DNA from: Clavaria fumosa | Lineage: Eukaryota; Basidiomycota; Agaricomycetes; Agaricales; Clavariaceae | Length of the DNA stretch: 64,000 nucleotides | Assembly (NCBI GenBank): GCA_951802425.1 | Contig: OX637800.1 | Location: 1,550,001-1,614,000 of the forward strand | Direction of reading: 5' to 3' | In this document: in pieces, positions 30,370-42,880 of the stretch | Numbering within the stretch: position 1 is the first letter of the stretch | How the letters are laid out: each line of letters starts with the position of its first letter | Translations under genes and position numbers: made by a program | The notes under the pieces: generated by a model | Databases searched by the model: none | What the model saw: only the letters and a program-made list of their open reading frames with translations | Told to the model about the DNA's origin: nothing

Positions 30370-30727
30370 TCGTTGTCCCGGTGAGAGTGAGCTGACATGC
30401 TCATGCCATGCCTGCGACGTCTTGGGAATGCATCATTGTAGTCGAATTTGTGCACTTTCTTGGATGCAAGTTTACTTGATATTGCTAAGCCACTCTTTAC
30501 GCATTTACTACATGAATCTAATCCAAGCGCTGGGCCTTCGCCTCCTCCTTGTGATGAAGGACTTGCGTCTGAAGAGTCTGACGTTCGAGATCATCACAGC
30601 GGCGCTGGGAGGTTCACGCGAGTGAGTCAAAAACGTGAATCCCCGGAATATAAGACGCGTGAGGGCGGGAGAACCAGCTACAAAGCGTCGCGGGATCCAC
30701 AAAAGGGATCCGCGCTACAAGACTGTA
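30370..30727. other. Junction: segment R end joined to remnant of plus-strand GTPase region
   Basis: 30370-30428 matches the right end of segment R (compare 12325-12385). At GGGAATG the sequence jumps to one related to about 14745-14870, the tail of the plus-strand GTPase. About 2.4 kb present in the other copies is therefore missing, so copy 2 has lost the plus-strand GTPase gene. From about 30640 the sequence leads into the 3' end of the minus-strand GTPase. Confidence 0.65.
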
Positions 30728-32394
30728 TCAAAACAGGAGTATAAAGGCAGCCACAAGGGCGGCTGTCAAGGAAGCGCGAGCCGTAGCCCGACGGGCGCTC
30801 TCTCTCGTCAGATCCTTCGATTTCTTCATGCGTTCATCCTGCGCTTCCTTCTCAGCCCTCGCTCTGCGATCCGCCTCCTTGGCTCGCTCCTCGAGAGTCT
30901 TGGGATCCTGCTCAAGCCTCTTCTCCAATTTTCTCTGTCTGTCACGAAGGGCTTGCGTCTGGTGAGTCTGACGTTCTGGCTGCGCCTTCAACTTCGTCAT
31001 GATTTCGTCCTGTGCTTCCTTCTCAGCTTTCGCTTTGCGATCCGCCTCCTCTTTGTCAAGCTCAGCTTGGCGTTTGCCTTGGAGTAGCTGCTCTGCCAGA
31101 GCCTGGCGCTCCTGCGCAGCAATTTTTTCAAACTCTTCTCGACGACGTTGTTCATCGTGGAGATGCCCTTGCATTTCCTCGATAGCTGCGCGCCTCTTGT
31201 CCACTTCTGACTCTAGATGCGTACGGGCCCTTCTCTCCTCCTCCAGCATAGCAAGAAATGCGCTTCGCTGCTCGTCGAGTTGGCGTGCCGCAATCACCTT
31301 CTCAGCTTCTGCAGATGCCTTGACAGACTCGAGGCCTTCTTCTAGACGAATCTTGTCTTCCTTCCACTGGTCCAACCGATGCTGAAGCTTTTCTCGCTCC
31401 TCTTCCAGTGCCCTCTTCCACTGATCATCCTTCTCCTGAATGGCCATGGCCATTTCCTCTCGCAACTCCATCATCTCCGCCTCATGCTTCTCGTTGAGCG
31501 CTTTCAGTTCCGTGCTGAGTTCAGAACCGGAGGCTGTCTGATCCAGCGGCATCCCCTGCGCAAGCTCAACCTGAATCTGAAGCGCAATAGGATCATTGTC
31601 GAGGAGCTGGGTCAAGATATTTTGAGCCGATGGAAGTGTATTATCATGGCGGAGCGACCGAGCGCCGGCGTCAACGAGTGGCTTAAAGAACTTGGTGTTG
31701 GTCAGGAGTTCCTGTTCCCGAGCAATTCCAGTGGCCTCGTCGACTTGGTCCCATCTTGAGGTTACGATGACGACATTCTTGAGCGAGTCTGAACCGCAGA
31801 GCTTTTTAAACATCCGCAAGTTGCACGTCGAGACTCCACCCATCCTCGGATCGGTGATTCGGTGCATGTAAATGACGCCGCTCAACAGTCTCTTATCTTT
31901 GAATCTGTGTCGATTATTGTAAAAATAAGGACCCGGGATACGAAAAGACTATGCTTACTCGGCATCGAGGAAGGCAGAAACCCTTTGCAGAATGACGGTA
32001 TCAGTGATTCCCTCGCGAGAATCATCAAAGCCGGGAGTTTCAACGAAAATAATGCAGCGACCATCAGGCTCAAAGTAGCGAAAAAGACCAATGTCGGATG
32101 TCTCAGATTCTACACTATGTCCAATCTTGATATTCTGATCGCCTGTGATGAGCTTGATGAGCTAGTTTCGAGCTTCAGTGTCCATGTGCACATATAAATG
32201 TGCATAAGTGTTTCGTACCGAAGATTTTCCAGTTCCGGTTGAACCCATAATACTGAAAGTGGCTCGTTAGAAATAGAGGGAGGCTACGCAATAGAAGACA
32301 ATCGGACTTACGCAATCGTAATATCTGGACGCCTCTGTCCAGGAACACCGACATCTTCGCAGTAACCCAAATTCGCACTGGGCGAGGGGCTCAT
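30728..32394 (-). CDS. AIG1/GIMAP-like GTPase with coiled coil and tail anchor, cluster copy 2
   Basis: A four-exon model (minus strand): 32394-32312, 32252-32219, 32161-31959, 31904-30728. All introns are GT-AG, the total is 1,497 nt and the protein 498 residues. G1 GSTGTGKS (31-38); G3 reads F-V-E-T-P-G with Glu80 instead of the usual Asp; the G4 position is TSRWD (155-159). HRITDPRMGG (121-130) is shared with the plus-strand paralogue. Residues about 230-440 form a long charged coiled coil, and 479-497 a hydrophobic C-terminal segment, so the protein is probably tail-anchored to a membrane. It is the only minus-strand GTPase here without frame lesions. Additional upstream exons (up to about 33290) are possible. 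The G3 substitution may weaken hydrolysis or be tolerated; this is untested. Confidence 0.8.
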
Positions 32395-34366
32395 CTGAAT
32401 TGGATAGGTAGCTGGTTGGTAGCTTAACAGTCGGTGAGAAACGCAAGAGGACATTCTTAAACGCTGCGGTAATAGTCTTACCGCGACTCCAATGCGTGGA
32501 TCGGAATGATGCGGCAATAGGACATTCAACGACGGCACCGCACTCCCGAGGCGTGTATCGGACATGAAAATCACGTTGGAACCCTGGATCTGTGTTAGAG
32601 GGTGTTCGGTCTCAGTGAGGAACGACTTACAGTGTAATCACTGCGAGCTCGATGAGACCATCCTGTGCACTTTCCAACACGAGGACAGCCGGCTCGTGAT
32701 TTAGGATTTGCGAGCCGTTGACGCAAATGCTGGCCTGGGCAAAGTCTAGCCAGGCCCCGTCGTTCAGGTTATCTTTACAGGCGGCGACGCTGAGGGCATT
32801 GACTCTGGCATTATAATGACGCGCAAGGGTGATAGATTGTAGGCAACGGTGATGATAATGTCGTCGTTGATCACGCACCCATCGCTAGAGGTGGTGGACT
32901 CGCCGTCGTCATTCCTCTGCACACGGATTAGTCGATAAGAAAGTGAAAAAAAGACTAAAGCATACCAGAGGCAGAGAACACTGCCTCCTCGCCACTTGCG
33001 CCCATTCACTCTCGTCCCCCTTGCCCTGGATGGCCTCATTGGTGTCCGTTCGAGGTCCCGAGTCCTGTTGGCACTTCCTACTGCTCCCGATGGCTTTGAT
33101 ATCCTGCTCTGTCCGGTGACCCTAGGCTGCGATCTGTTTTGAGCAGGCTGTGATGGTTTGTGGGGCTGTGCTTGACGTTTGGTTTCGGACGTGCGGTAGA
33201 AGGAACGGCGCGTCCAGGCTGTGCTCGTGTCGCTGCCGTACCACTTTTCCGATGTCCTGGCAATCCCTTCAGCCTTGCTGGCTGAAAACAAACAGAAAGG
33301 GTAAAGATATGCCTCGCCCGTTCGTCACCGTCGTTGCCCCAGTGCTAACCTTCCTGCGATGAGTCGTCCACCAAATTACCATTGGAAAATTCCTAAGCTC
33401 TGCCATCCTCACGTTCGTTATTCTGTGACACAGAATGGAGAGGTTGTAAGGACTCGTCGGCGGCGTAAACCTCCATTCAACAACCATCCTCAACAATCAA
33501 ATGCTTTTCAATTACAAATTCGACAGGCTCCAATGAATTTTGGGAAATTTTCCTACTAAAAACAAAAACAGGAAGCAGGCATCACATGCCCTGAAATGCA
33601 ATGAGTGTAAATGATGTCAGGTAGACAGAGACAAGGAAACCTACTTGACGGTCATCCCCAGGAAATGCTGACACTACCACAGGCCCCTCCGGTTCCCTCA
33701 ACGACTCCTGCTCCTGTACCACCGTTGCGACCATTTCCAGCTGAACCAACGTGCGAGTCAGAGGGTAATTACATCAAACGGAAGAAAATGCCACACCGGT
33801 GATATCCCCTTGTGGTTTCGATGCCGGTGTCGTTGGTCTGATTGTCAGTAACGTCATCGATATCCGCTGTGGCGTCATGACCACTGATAGGAAGGCACGT
33901 CATGCACAGAATTGATAGGTCGAAGACCAGGGTTGTAAGTTCCGAATATAAATTTTTACGGATCGAACGAATTGATAATAAGAGTCAGTCATTATTAATG
34001 GATATCGTAGGGACTTACCTTGGTTCCTCTTATCGTAGCTTCGTTACATCTCACAATTCATCATGTTGTTTCTTGTGGAATCCGCCAGACCGCCGAACCA
34101 ACAGCGTTAGGCCCTTGTCGCCGTCACTCGCCCATTAGTTCCGGGTAGAAGATGGCTTTCAGGTTGCTGCAAGACGCGTGTACTGTAGATGTAAATGATC
34201 AATCAGAATCAGTCTCGTGACTCAGAATGGCGCGCATGTGACGTGTGATTGTCACATATCAATGTACCGCATGTCACATCATGTACCGCAGTGTGTGCGG
34301 ATCCTGCTCTGAGCCATCGATAAGCTCGAATCCTCGTCGCCCTCAACATTTCGTGCCGCTGCACCC
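32395..34366. other. Divergent intergenic region between GTPase and NLR, copy 2
   Basis: Counterpart of 16402-18395. The minus strand contains coding-like stretches at 32878-32627 and 33291-32880 that can be spliced toward the GTPase with GT-AG introns; a good intron candidate is 32966-32918. Whether they form an N-terminal extension or a separate gene cannot be settled from sequence. The right end must contain the NLR promoter. Confidence 0.4.
33611..33802 (+). CDS. Small conserved proline-rich open frame, copy 2
   Basis: 63 codons. Differs from copy 1 by three amino acids near the C-terminus (Met to Thr, Leu to Ser, Cys to Tyr). Length and frame are kept. Function unknown; it may not be a gene. 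Confidence 0.25.
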   Translation: MMSGRQRQGNLLDGHPQEMLTLPQAPPVPSTTPAPVPPLRPFPAEPTCESEGNYIKRKKMPHR

Positions 34367-37300
34367 ATGGCACAGGGTATCACTCGTGAGGATTTACTCT
34401 CACGAAACGAAGATCATACTAGTATTACTACAGCAAGTGAGTGCCTTGCGAGGTTGGAGGGCTGTTTGATTTCACTTAGCCCGATCTCTTGCAGACATTG
34501 AGAGAGTGACTGGCATGCCACCAGTGTCCTTGGCCATGCAACAGACTTATGATAACTCAACTATATGTGAGTCTATGTGAGAAGCTTATCCCTCCCCCCA
34601 ATATCCAAAAACTGTTGTAGATGCTAGAGATGTCGGGTCTCATAACCTCACCATCGGTGCACTCCACATCCATCAAAGTGAGCTTGAATGAATGAACCTT
34701 TGTCTCTTTACCTGACTGGCCTAACTCGCCAATGCAGCCCTGTTTGATTCTCCCTCTTCTGCGCAGGCCCAGTCACAAGTCACATTCAAAGGGATGCCCT
34801 CCCCCAGCCCAATTTTCACTGGGCAGAGGTCATACCTCGAGAAACTCCAAAGCCATTTTGGCCCGCGTGAGGGACAATTTCTCCCTAGACGGCTCTTTCT
34901 CCTCTATGGAATGGGAGGTATTGGCAAGACTCAGATTTGTCTGAAGTTCATTGAGGAAAATCCGAAGTTGTGCGTTGACTGACATCGTACTACATTGCTT
35001 AATAACTTACCATTCTGATCAGGTTCTGGCAAGTCTTCTGGATTGATGCAACCAGCCTCGAGACAATTGAGCAGTCTATCAAAGATATTGCCCATGATCA
35101 TGCTGCCCAAGCATCTGGAGTTGAGAGCTCTGTGCGCTCAATTCTCTCATGGATATCCTGGATGAGACAGGAATGGTTGCTTGTTTATGATAATGCAAGT
35201 GACCCTGATGCTGTGAAGAATTATATGCCCGCAAACAACCGAGGCAATGTGCTCATCACTAGCCGGAATCCAGTCATGCATGGACTAGTAAATCCTCGGG
35301 ATTCAACTGAAGTTGACCAGATGGGGGAGGAGGAAGCGATCACTCTCCTTCTGAGTGCGAGCCATTGCAGTGATACTGGTGGACTAAGGCAGATAGCATG
35401 CTCTATTGTGGCCACCTTATGCTACTTGCCTCTAGCTGTTGACCAAGCTGGTGCATCCATTGCAAGTGGTCTATGTGATCTGGGGGATTACCTTGAACAG
35501 TATGAGAGACACCATCAGGAGTTGTTGGATAATCCTTCATTCAGGGGTGCATCCAACTATGGGCAAGCAGTTTATGGGACATGGGAACTGTCAGTTAAAG
35601 AGATAGAAGCCAGGGCACATGGCAGGAGCAAAAGAGGGGAGGCTCAGGCAGCTTCAAGTGCACTTCTCTTGCTACAGATATTTGCCTACCTCCATCATGA
35701 AAACATTCCAGAAATGATGTTCAAAATTGCTGCCAAAGAAATGGCTGTGGGTGGGTCACAAGAAAACAATGCAAGAAGTAGCTGGGAGCAGTTGCAGAAG
35801 GATTCAGTGGCTTGGTCCAACATATTGCATATTGACCATGCAGGAAACTGGGACAATTTCATTTTTAGGAAAGCAGTTGAGATGTTGACATCATTTTCAC
35901 TTGTGAAATGCAGCAGCTCTGGAAGACTGTACTCCATGCATCCACTGGTACATCTGTGGTGCCAAGACAGGTGTTCTGAGGAGGAGAAACAGTCAAAATA
36001 TAATGCTGTTGACACTTTGGTGTGCCACTCAATCACATGTGGAGAAGATTGCTCTGACTATGCCTTTCGTCAATCATTACTGCCACATGTAAAAAAGATC
36101 AACTTACATATACAAAGAGAATATGCAATTGAGGATGCTGAAAGATGGGCAAAACTGGGGTTAGTGTACTATGAGAATGGATCATTTAAAGATGCAGAGG
36201 AGGCTTGTGTATGTGCAATGGAAAGCCAAAGGAGGGAGCTTGGCCCAGAACATCCAGACACTCTGACAAGCATTAACAATTTGGCATCCATATATTCAGC
36301 TCAGGGGAAATACAATGAATCAGAGGGGCTGAAGGTTCATGTCATGGAAGCCAGGAAGAGAGTGCTTGGCCAAGAACATCCAGCCACTCTGACAAGTATT
36401 AACAATTTGGCATTCACATATTCACAACAGGGGAAATATACTGAAGCAGAGGAGCTGCAAGTTCATCTCATAGAAGCCAGCAAGAGAGTGCTTGGCCCAG
36501 AACATCCATCCACTCTGACAAGCATTAACAATTTGGCATCTACATATTCAGCTCAGGGGAAGCACATTGAAGGAGAAGAGCTGCAAGTTCATGTCATGGG
36601 AGCCTGGAAGAGAATGCTTGGCCCAGAACATCCAAATACTCTGACAAGCATTAACAATTTGGCATCTAAATATTCAGCTCAAGGGAAGCACAATGAAGCA
36701 GAGGAGCTGCAAGTTCATGTCCTGGAAGCCAGGAAGAGAGTGTGTGGCCCAGAACATCCAGACACTCTGAGAAGCATTAATGATTTGGCATCCACATATT
36801 TAGCTCAGGGGAAGCACAATGAAGCAGAGGAGCTGCAAGTTCATGTCATGGAAGCCAAGAAGAGAGTGCTTGGCCTAGAACATCCAGACACTCTAACAAG
36901 CATTAATGATTTGGCATCTACATATTCAGCTCAGGGGAAATACAATAAAGCAGAGGAGCTGCAATTGCATGTCATGGAAGCCAGCAAGAGAGTGCTTGGC
37001 CCAGAACATCCATCCACTCTGACAAGCATTAACAATTTGGCATCCACATATTCAGCTCAGGGGAAATACAATAAAGCAGAAGAGCTGCAAGTTCATGTCA
37101 TGGAAGCCAGGAAGAGAGTGCTTGGCTCAGAACATCCAGACACTCTGACAAGCATTGACAATTTGGCATCCACATATTCAGCTCAGGGGAAATACAATGA
37201 AGCAGAGGAGCTGCAAGTTCATGTCATGGAAGCCAGGAAGAGAGTTCTTGGCCCAGAACACCCATCCACTCTGACAAGCATTGACAATTTGGCATCCACA

Positions 37301-38296
37301 TATTCAGCTCAGGGGAAATACAATGAAGCAGAAGAGCTGCAAGTTCATGTCATGGAAGCCAGGAAGAGAGTGCTTGGCCCAGAACATCCATCCACTCTGA
37401 CAAGCATTAACAATTTGGCATTGACATATTCAGCTCAGGGGAAATACAATAAAGCAGAGGAGCTGAATGTTCATATCATAGAAGCCAGTAAGAGAGTGCT
37501 TGGCCCAGAACATCCAGACACTCTAACAAGCATTAACAATTTGGCATCCATATATTCAGCTCAGGAGCAATACAATGAAGCAGAGGAGCTGAAGGTTTAT
37601 GTCATGGAAGCCAGTAAGAGAGTGCTTGGCCAAGAACATCCAGACACTCTGACAAGCATTAACAATTTGGCATCCACATATTCAGCTCAGGGGAAGCACA
37701 ATGAAGCAGAGGAGCTGCAAGTTCATCTCATAGAAGCCAGGAAGAGAGTGCTTGGCCCAGAACATCCATCCACTCTGGCAAGCATTAACAATTTGGCATT
37801 GACATATTCAGCTCAGGGGAAGAACAATGAAGCAGAGGAGCTGCAAGTTCATGTCATGGGAGCCTTGAAGAGAATGCTTGGCCCAGAACATCCAAACACT
37901 CTGACCAGCATTGACAATTTGGCATCCACATATTCAGCTCAAGGGAAGCACAATGAAGCAGAGGAGCTGCAAGTTCATGTCATGGAAGCCAGGAAGAGAG
38001 TGCTTGGCCCAGAACATCCATCCACTCTGAGAAGCATTAATGATTTGGCATCCACATGTTCAGCTCAGGGGAAGCACAATGAAGCAGAGGAGCTGCAAGT
38101 TCATGTCATGGAAGCCAGGAAGAGAGTGCTTGGCCCAGAACATCCATCCACTCTAAGAAGCATTATCAATTTGGCATCCACATATTCAGCTCAGGGGAAG
38201 TATAATGAAGCAGAGGAGCTGCAGGTTCATGTCATGGAAGCCTTGAAGAAAGTGTTTGGCCCAGACCATCCATCCACTCTGACAAGAAGAGTCTGA
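34367..38296 (+). CDS. NLR-like STAND protein: NB-ARC plus 16 TPRs, cluster copy 2
   Basis: A five-exon model with the same junctions as copy 1: 34367-34436, 34495-34566, 34621-34677, 34738-34969, 35023-38296; total 3,705 nt, 1,234 residues. The P-loop, Walker B (LLVYDN), LITSRN and LPLA motifs are all kept. The TPR array has 16 units instead of 23, and many units carry QGKY rather than QGKH, so its recognition surface would differ. Exon 1 has one extra codon relative to copies 1 and 3. The C-terminus ends LTRRV, five bases before which copies 1 and 3 stop. A hAT MITE sits 13 bp after the stop codon. It is paired with the intact minus-strand GTPase and may be the most functional cluster. Confidence 0.88.
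36248..38263 (+). repeat. TPR-encoding tandem array, 16 units of 126 bp
   Basis: Exact 126-bp period between GAACATCC-type landmarks at 36248 and 38264, with no indel. Variable codons fall at the same positions as in copy 1. Three consecutive units near 37130-37390 are almost identical to each other, pointing to a recent local expansion. Confidence 0.95.
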
Positions 38297-38309
38297 GATG
38301 TGGTATGAT

Positions 38310-38526
38310 TAGGGATGCCACGGTTCGGTTCTGAACTTTGGTTCGAACCTGAACTGGACTGGACTGAACCGAAAATGAGGTTCAGGTTCAGCCAAGTGGG
38401 TGAACCGAACCAAAATTGAGGTTCAGAAGCCCAAATTTGGGCGAACCATTACCTTATTTAGTAAAAGTCCGGTCCAACGAACCGGACTTGGACTGAACCG
38501 GACTTAACCGGACCGTGGCATCCCTA
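38310..38526. mobile_element. hAT-type MITE, copy 2 (217 bp)
   Basis: Same inverted ends as the MITE at 29491-29783, with an exact 8-bp target duplication GGTATGAT (38302-38309 and 38527-38534). Clusters 1 and 3 carry the empty site (GGTATGATGCC right after the NLR stop). It is an internal-deletion version of the 293-bp form. It lies in the presumed 3' UTR of the copy 2 NLR. Confidence 0.95.
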
Positions 38527-39566
38527 GGTATGATGCCACAGAGGAACTTGCTATTGCTACCTCCAACATCAACTTGAATGGTTTAGATGAGGGGTCTGAA
38601 GTATCATATGATGCCAGGGAGGAGCTTGATCCCTTTTGCCATCTCCAATCATGATTTGAATAGTTCTTCCAATTTAACCCCTGTCACCTACTGTGATTCC
38701 ATTTCATGTTGATAGGAACACAGTTATGAGAATTTGTCAAATGTAACTTGTATAATTTAATTTACTCTGACACCAAAAATCAAAAATTATTTCCTTTGGC
38801 AATAAATTGGGTGAGGAGGGTATGTGATTTCTCATTACTCTCGAAATAAGTCAATTAAGTTGCCTAAGACACCCCACTCATCTTAATCACATCTTAGTAA
38901 AACATTTTATTAAGTAGTTTTAAGTCAAACATAATGATTATGTTTAATCTTAGAGTCAGTATCAAGCAAGTCTGCAATGAGGCAATATCACCACATCATA
39001 TCAATCAGCTTGATTCTCATGTCCATCATGATCTCCTTCTTGTTCTTCCATTACCAACTGCCCCAGCCATCTTCACATAGACAGGCATCTTGTTTTTATC
39101 AAAGGGCCTAATTACACAACAAGAGCAATGTACAAGGGCAACTGCAACAACAAGGCAGATGTTCTGAGGGCAGTGTAAGCAGCAAGGATAGCAGGGTTGT
39201 GTCAGGGGGAAGGTGCTCTCACCAACTGCACCAAGAGCATCCCTGCCACTGTCACCAACACTGGTACATGAGGAAGAGGGGAAATTACTGAATGTGCCTT
39301 AGGCAGACTGTAACCACATTGCATCCAGATACATTTCCTCCAAGTCACGTCGCGTATTCGCGTGACCTCGAAACAACTAATTCCGAGGTATCGACGTTGC
39401 CACCTCCACCCTCACCTGCCCCTCTACCTTTCCTTCGCCACATGCGCCACCTTGGCCCACTGCAAGTAAATTTTTCTCCTGCAGGTGGGTTCGATGGGTT
39501 TGTAGCCAATTTCAACGTTGTTCGTAGCTGCCTACTGGACACACTCGTATCTCTGATATTCTTAAG
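38527..39566 (+). other. 3' flank of the NLR gene, copy 2
   Basis: Collinear with 23210-24249 and 53740-54779, and AT-rich. AATAAA occurs at about 38801. No gene is seen. Confidence 0.6.
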
Positions 39567-41300
39567 ACCCTAGCAAAAGATGAGTGACTTGACATTCGGT
39601 TCCATTGCAGCACGGCCAGCTTTCCAAGTCCAAGTCCAATTCTGGCTGATCATTCAGCACTCGACTCGTGTCGTCCTGTGACTGTGACAAGATCCAGATA
39701 CAGAGTAAAAGGGAAAGAAGAGGTGCGGCGCAGCAACATACCGGCACGTTTGCGTCGTGCACAACACATCGCGTCCTGGAAACGGTACTTGTTAGGGACG
39801 ACTGAAGTGCTTCCAATACAGAAGCTGCACGTACTGCTCGTGAGTGCGCCAATAGCAAACAAAGAGTCTAGATTCCAGGATTGAACAAGTTCTCAAGAAT
39901 GCCTGCGATAGCCAATCGTCTTCAGAGAACACTGTTACAATCGAGCCACAGGACGAATGTGAATGCGCGAAATGGCCGGAAGACCTAGCACTCCCGTCAG
40001 CCGAGGTGTCTCGGGCCGAAAACTGAATTACGAAGCAGCATTCACAGGGTATCACACTTCAACAGACCCGCCCGCTCGCGCCACCCCTTCCGCCAAGTCC
40101 AACTGCTACGACATCATTATCATCCTAACAATAGGGCATGTGATGATAAGCTGACCTTCGGTTCTCCAAAGGCGTAGGCCTTTGTGTGGCAATTTAATGG
40201 GAATGATCCACCTTGACCACCCGCACCTCCTGGGCTGGGTGGAAGGCAATGTCGACAAAGTGCACGTCAATACATCAACGATACGGACCTTTAAAGTCAC
40301 CAAAATCTTTAGTCCCTGTCGATTGCGCCATTCGTAAAAGCGTCGGCAATATTTTCGTCACCTTAGGAGGCCCAAAGCAAGTATTCTTCGAAAAGAAAGG
40401 CGGAACGAGGTTGTGAGAAGAGGTCCATCGCATTTTGTGACCTGGAGCAGTTGTACGTGAAAGCGAACCTTGAGGTGACCTTGATGCCCGCTGAATTGCT
40501 TGGACTCCCTCGTGCGCTTGCACCATTATTTGATTTGTGCTAGTGGTCGTGGCAAGCTGTAGATATTTGGGCGAGAATATTCTAAGTGATGGCAATATTG
40601 ACGTACTGTGTAATCTGCCAGTGCGATTATGCGGCCGAGGATTGTAGTGTGATGTGCAAGGGTAGAGGCGTCATCTGTGCTGTTGAAGAATCGTGCAAGT
40701 TCATGATAGTCAACTGAGAGTCTATCGTCAGCTTCAACCCTGGTGTTGGAAGGATCTGAGGGTTGTCAATGCGAACCTCAAAACGGTAAGAGCTCTGTTG
40801 GTTGCAAGAGGATTGTGGATTGGAGTATTTTCTGTCTCGCTGCATGGCGAAGCTGCTCTTTCCGGCCCTGGGCCCAGGGCCTGGGATTAGGACATTCGTC
40901 AGTCCGTTGACATCTGGCTGTGCGTAGCGCCTCGATTTGCGTAAAGAAAGTGGAATACACAAGAAACGTCTCATGTCAGCGAGACGAGGAAAGGGCGTAA
41001 GGCAAGGGTGATTGAGCTCGGCTCGAAATCAAAGCTCAGACTTGTGCCTTCCTGTCCTTCACAAAAATTACTGACACTGTCCGTTATCGAAACGACAGAA
41101 TAAGCATTTAGAAAGAACGCTTCCTAGATGGTTTCTATAACTCTCACCTTGTCGAGGAATCTCGCACATACTGACGTAGACTTTGCCAAACGCCTCATGA
41201 TGCACCGCCATCATCCGTAGTCCGGACATTCTTCAGTCATTCCGAGCTGATATGCCATGGGTGAAGGGCAGAGCGTCAGGAGACACGCCGACGAGCTTGG
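39567..41300 (-). pseudogene. Spacer with remnants of an unidentified minus-strand gene
   Basis: Several minus-strand stretches look coding and are kept in the second copy at 54782-56500. One is a possible first exon at 41214-41148 (MMAVHHEAFGKVYVSMCEIP, then GTGAGA). Another is a helical stretch near 40740-40607 (DRLSVDYHELARFFNS). A third, near 40470-40390, encodes FAFTYNCSRSQ, where differences between copies are partly synonymous. No single spliced frame could be assembled through both copies, and indels break candidates. The product is not recognised; it is probably a decayed gene. Confidence 0.35.
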
Positions 41301-42880
41301 AAATGAGGCGTGACATTACGCCTCCATCTTTTACGTTCCTTGTCACACGCAACTGCACCGCCCGACTGCAGCACGGACAACTGCCCACGGCTGCTCAACA
41401 CGCCTGGGGCTGATATTCAACCCCACACCACCACCACTGACCTTTGGCTAAGCCGCTCCTCCCAACCGTCCAATATCCCGTGCGTGCAACCTCACCTCCG
41501 TCGCGGGCCAATGTATCGCGTGCAGCGCCACCTCAGCACTGACAGCGGTGCATAATACACCCGCCGCAGCCCCAGCATCCCCGTCGTCAGGTACAGACAT
41601 TGCAGGCCTGTTGGTGTTGACCGGTGGTGCGTGCATCCATGCATCCATGCAGTGGCTTTATGTGAATTATTTGTGGGTTAGACTTGGAGTTGGCGGAGGA
41701 TGGATGGACAGACACACCGATAATGCAGCGACAAAATAATCCACTCTCTCCGGGTTATCTCCCACTGAAGCCTGTGCCCAATGCACTAGTATCATAAGCT
41801 CTCATGCCCTAGTTCGGCGTGCATACACGCAATACAAGTTGCGCAGAGTCTCTGCGAGAGCAGGGTCAACGGACAGCCACCGACACGCCTTGAGCAAGAG
41901 CAATGTCAGTGCGTGCGGCGACACGAGCAGCCCCGTTGGGCGAGGTTGGGAGATGTGGTATGCGTGTGTGCCGTGATGGTATGACGTCGTCGTGTGGATG
42001 GGTCGGTTGGCGGTTATCATTGTGATATTTTCGATTGACTTGATTAACTTAATCTGATTCATATTTTTATAGGGAAAGGATGGGGGGAACGTACGGGCTC
42101 TTTAGCCTCAACCTCAACCTCCGTCTCTCTCTCGCCCGCACCAGGCCGTCCGGGGTCGTGCATATGCTTTTGTGGATATGTGTTGTCGCCATTGTCGTCG
42201 AACCATGGCGAGATCGCGATGCCGCCGCGTGGTGCCTAGCTCTGCCCGCAGTCCCATTCCCGTTGCCGCCCCTGGATCCCAGTCCGTAAGTGGCTCCCGT
42301 ACCGCCGGGATAGAAATAGTGACGAAGCTGGTGGGGGTAATGGCGCCGCGGAGAGGAAGATGAGGGATGAGGTAATGGCGTGGGGGTAAAATTGGGAAAG
42401 GTCGGGAGGGCACTGCTGCTATGGACAGCGATGGCGCAGTTCGTTAGGAGGTGCGCGTGTATCCGTGGCGGGAAGGGACTGGAGTGATGGGGCTTAGATG
42501 GCTTTGGCCATGAGTGCGAGCCCAAGTGGCAGCAGTGGTTGTAGCGGCCGCGCCTTGTACCAAACAATGGTTCCGCTGGGGTGGACAGTGAATACGACAT
42601 TGTCGTCGCCATCGCTGTCGGAAGACACTGTGACAGTCGTGTTCGCGTCCGGCATGCTTAGTGGTAGTAGCGAAAGTAGCAGAACGGCGAGAACGAGTAT
42701 GATTGGGATGACGGATATGGATACAGCGGGGGCTAGGCCGCGCGAGACGCGGATAGTGCGGGGCGCGGAAAGAGAGCGGTCCGTGTTGGGCTTGCATCTT
42801 GGTGGGGCGATTGTGTTGCTTGTGCTTGTGCTAGTGTACGCTCTGGGATGTGTCGTTGTCCCGGTGAGAGTGAGCTGACA
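41301..42880. repeat. Segment R, copy 2 (uninterrupted)
   Basis: This copy shows the pre-insertion state for both the LINE (site near 42203-42220) and the Copia element (TCGTTGTCCC near 42862). It matches 56490-58056, and 1932-2495 plus 11652-12345. A minus-strand frame with a hydrophobic stretch (near 42640-42720) is present as in copy 1. No confident gene. Confidence 0.75.

Larger units (their letters stand above)
24251..30374 (+). mobile_element. Ty1/Copia element A, 5'-truncated, 3' LTR split by a TIR transposon
   Basis: From 24251 the sequence equals 60051 onward (constant offset 35,800) in Copia B. The whole 5' half (LTR, gag, protease, start of integrase) is missing. The 3' LTR is in two pieces, 26845-27040 and 30228-30369, separated by the TIR element. 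After the LTR come TCGTT (30370-30374) and segment R sequence. The matching left TCGTT is found before Copia B (58052-58056), so A and B descend from one insertion followed by duplication. Confidence 0.9.

Noticed and set aside
40106..40450. Copia RNase H remnant (an ADAF-T-N-like stretch) in the spacer
   Set aside because: The motif order would be reversed relative to a real RNase H, and no other Copia motifs are nearby.
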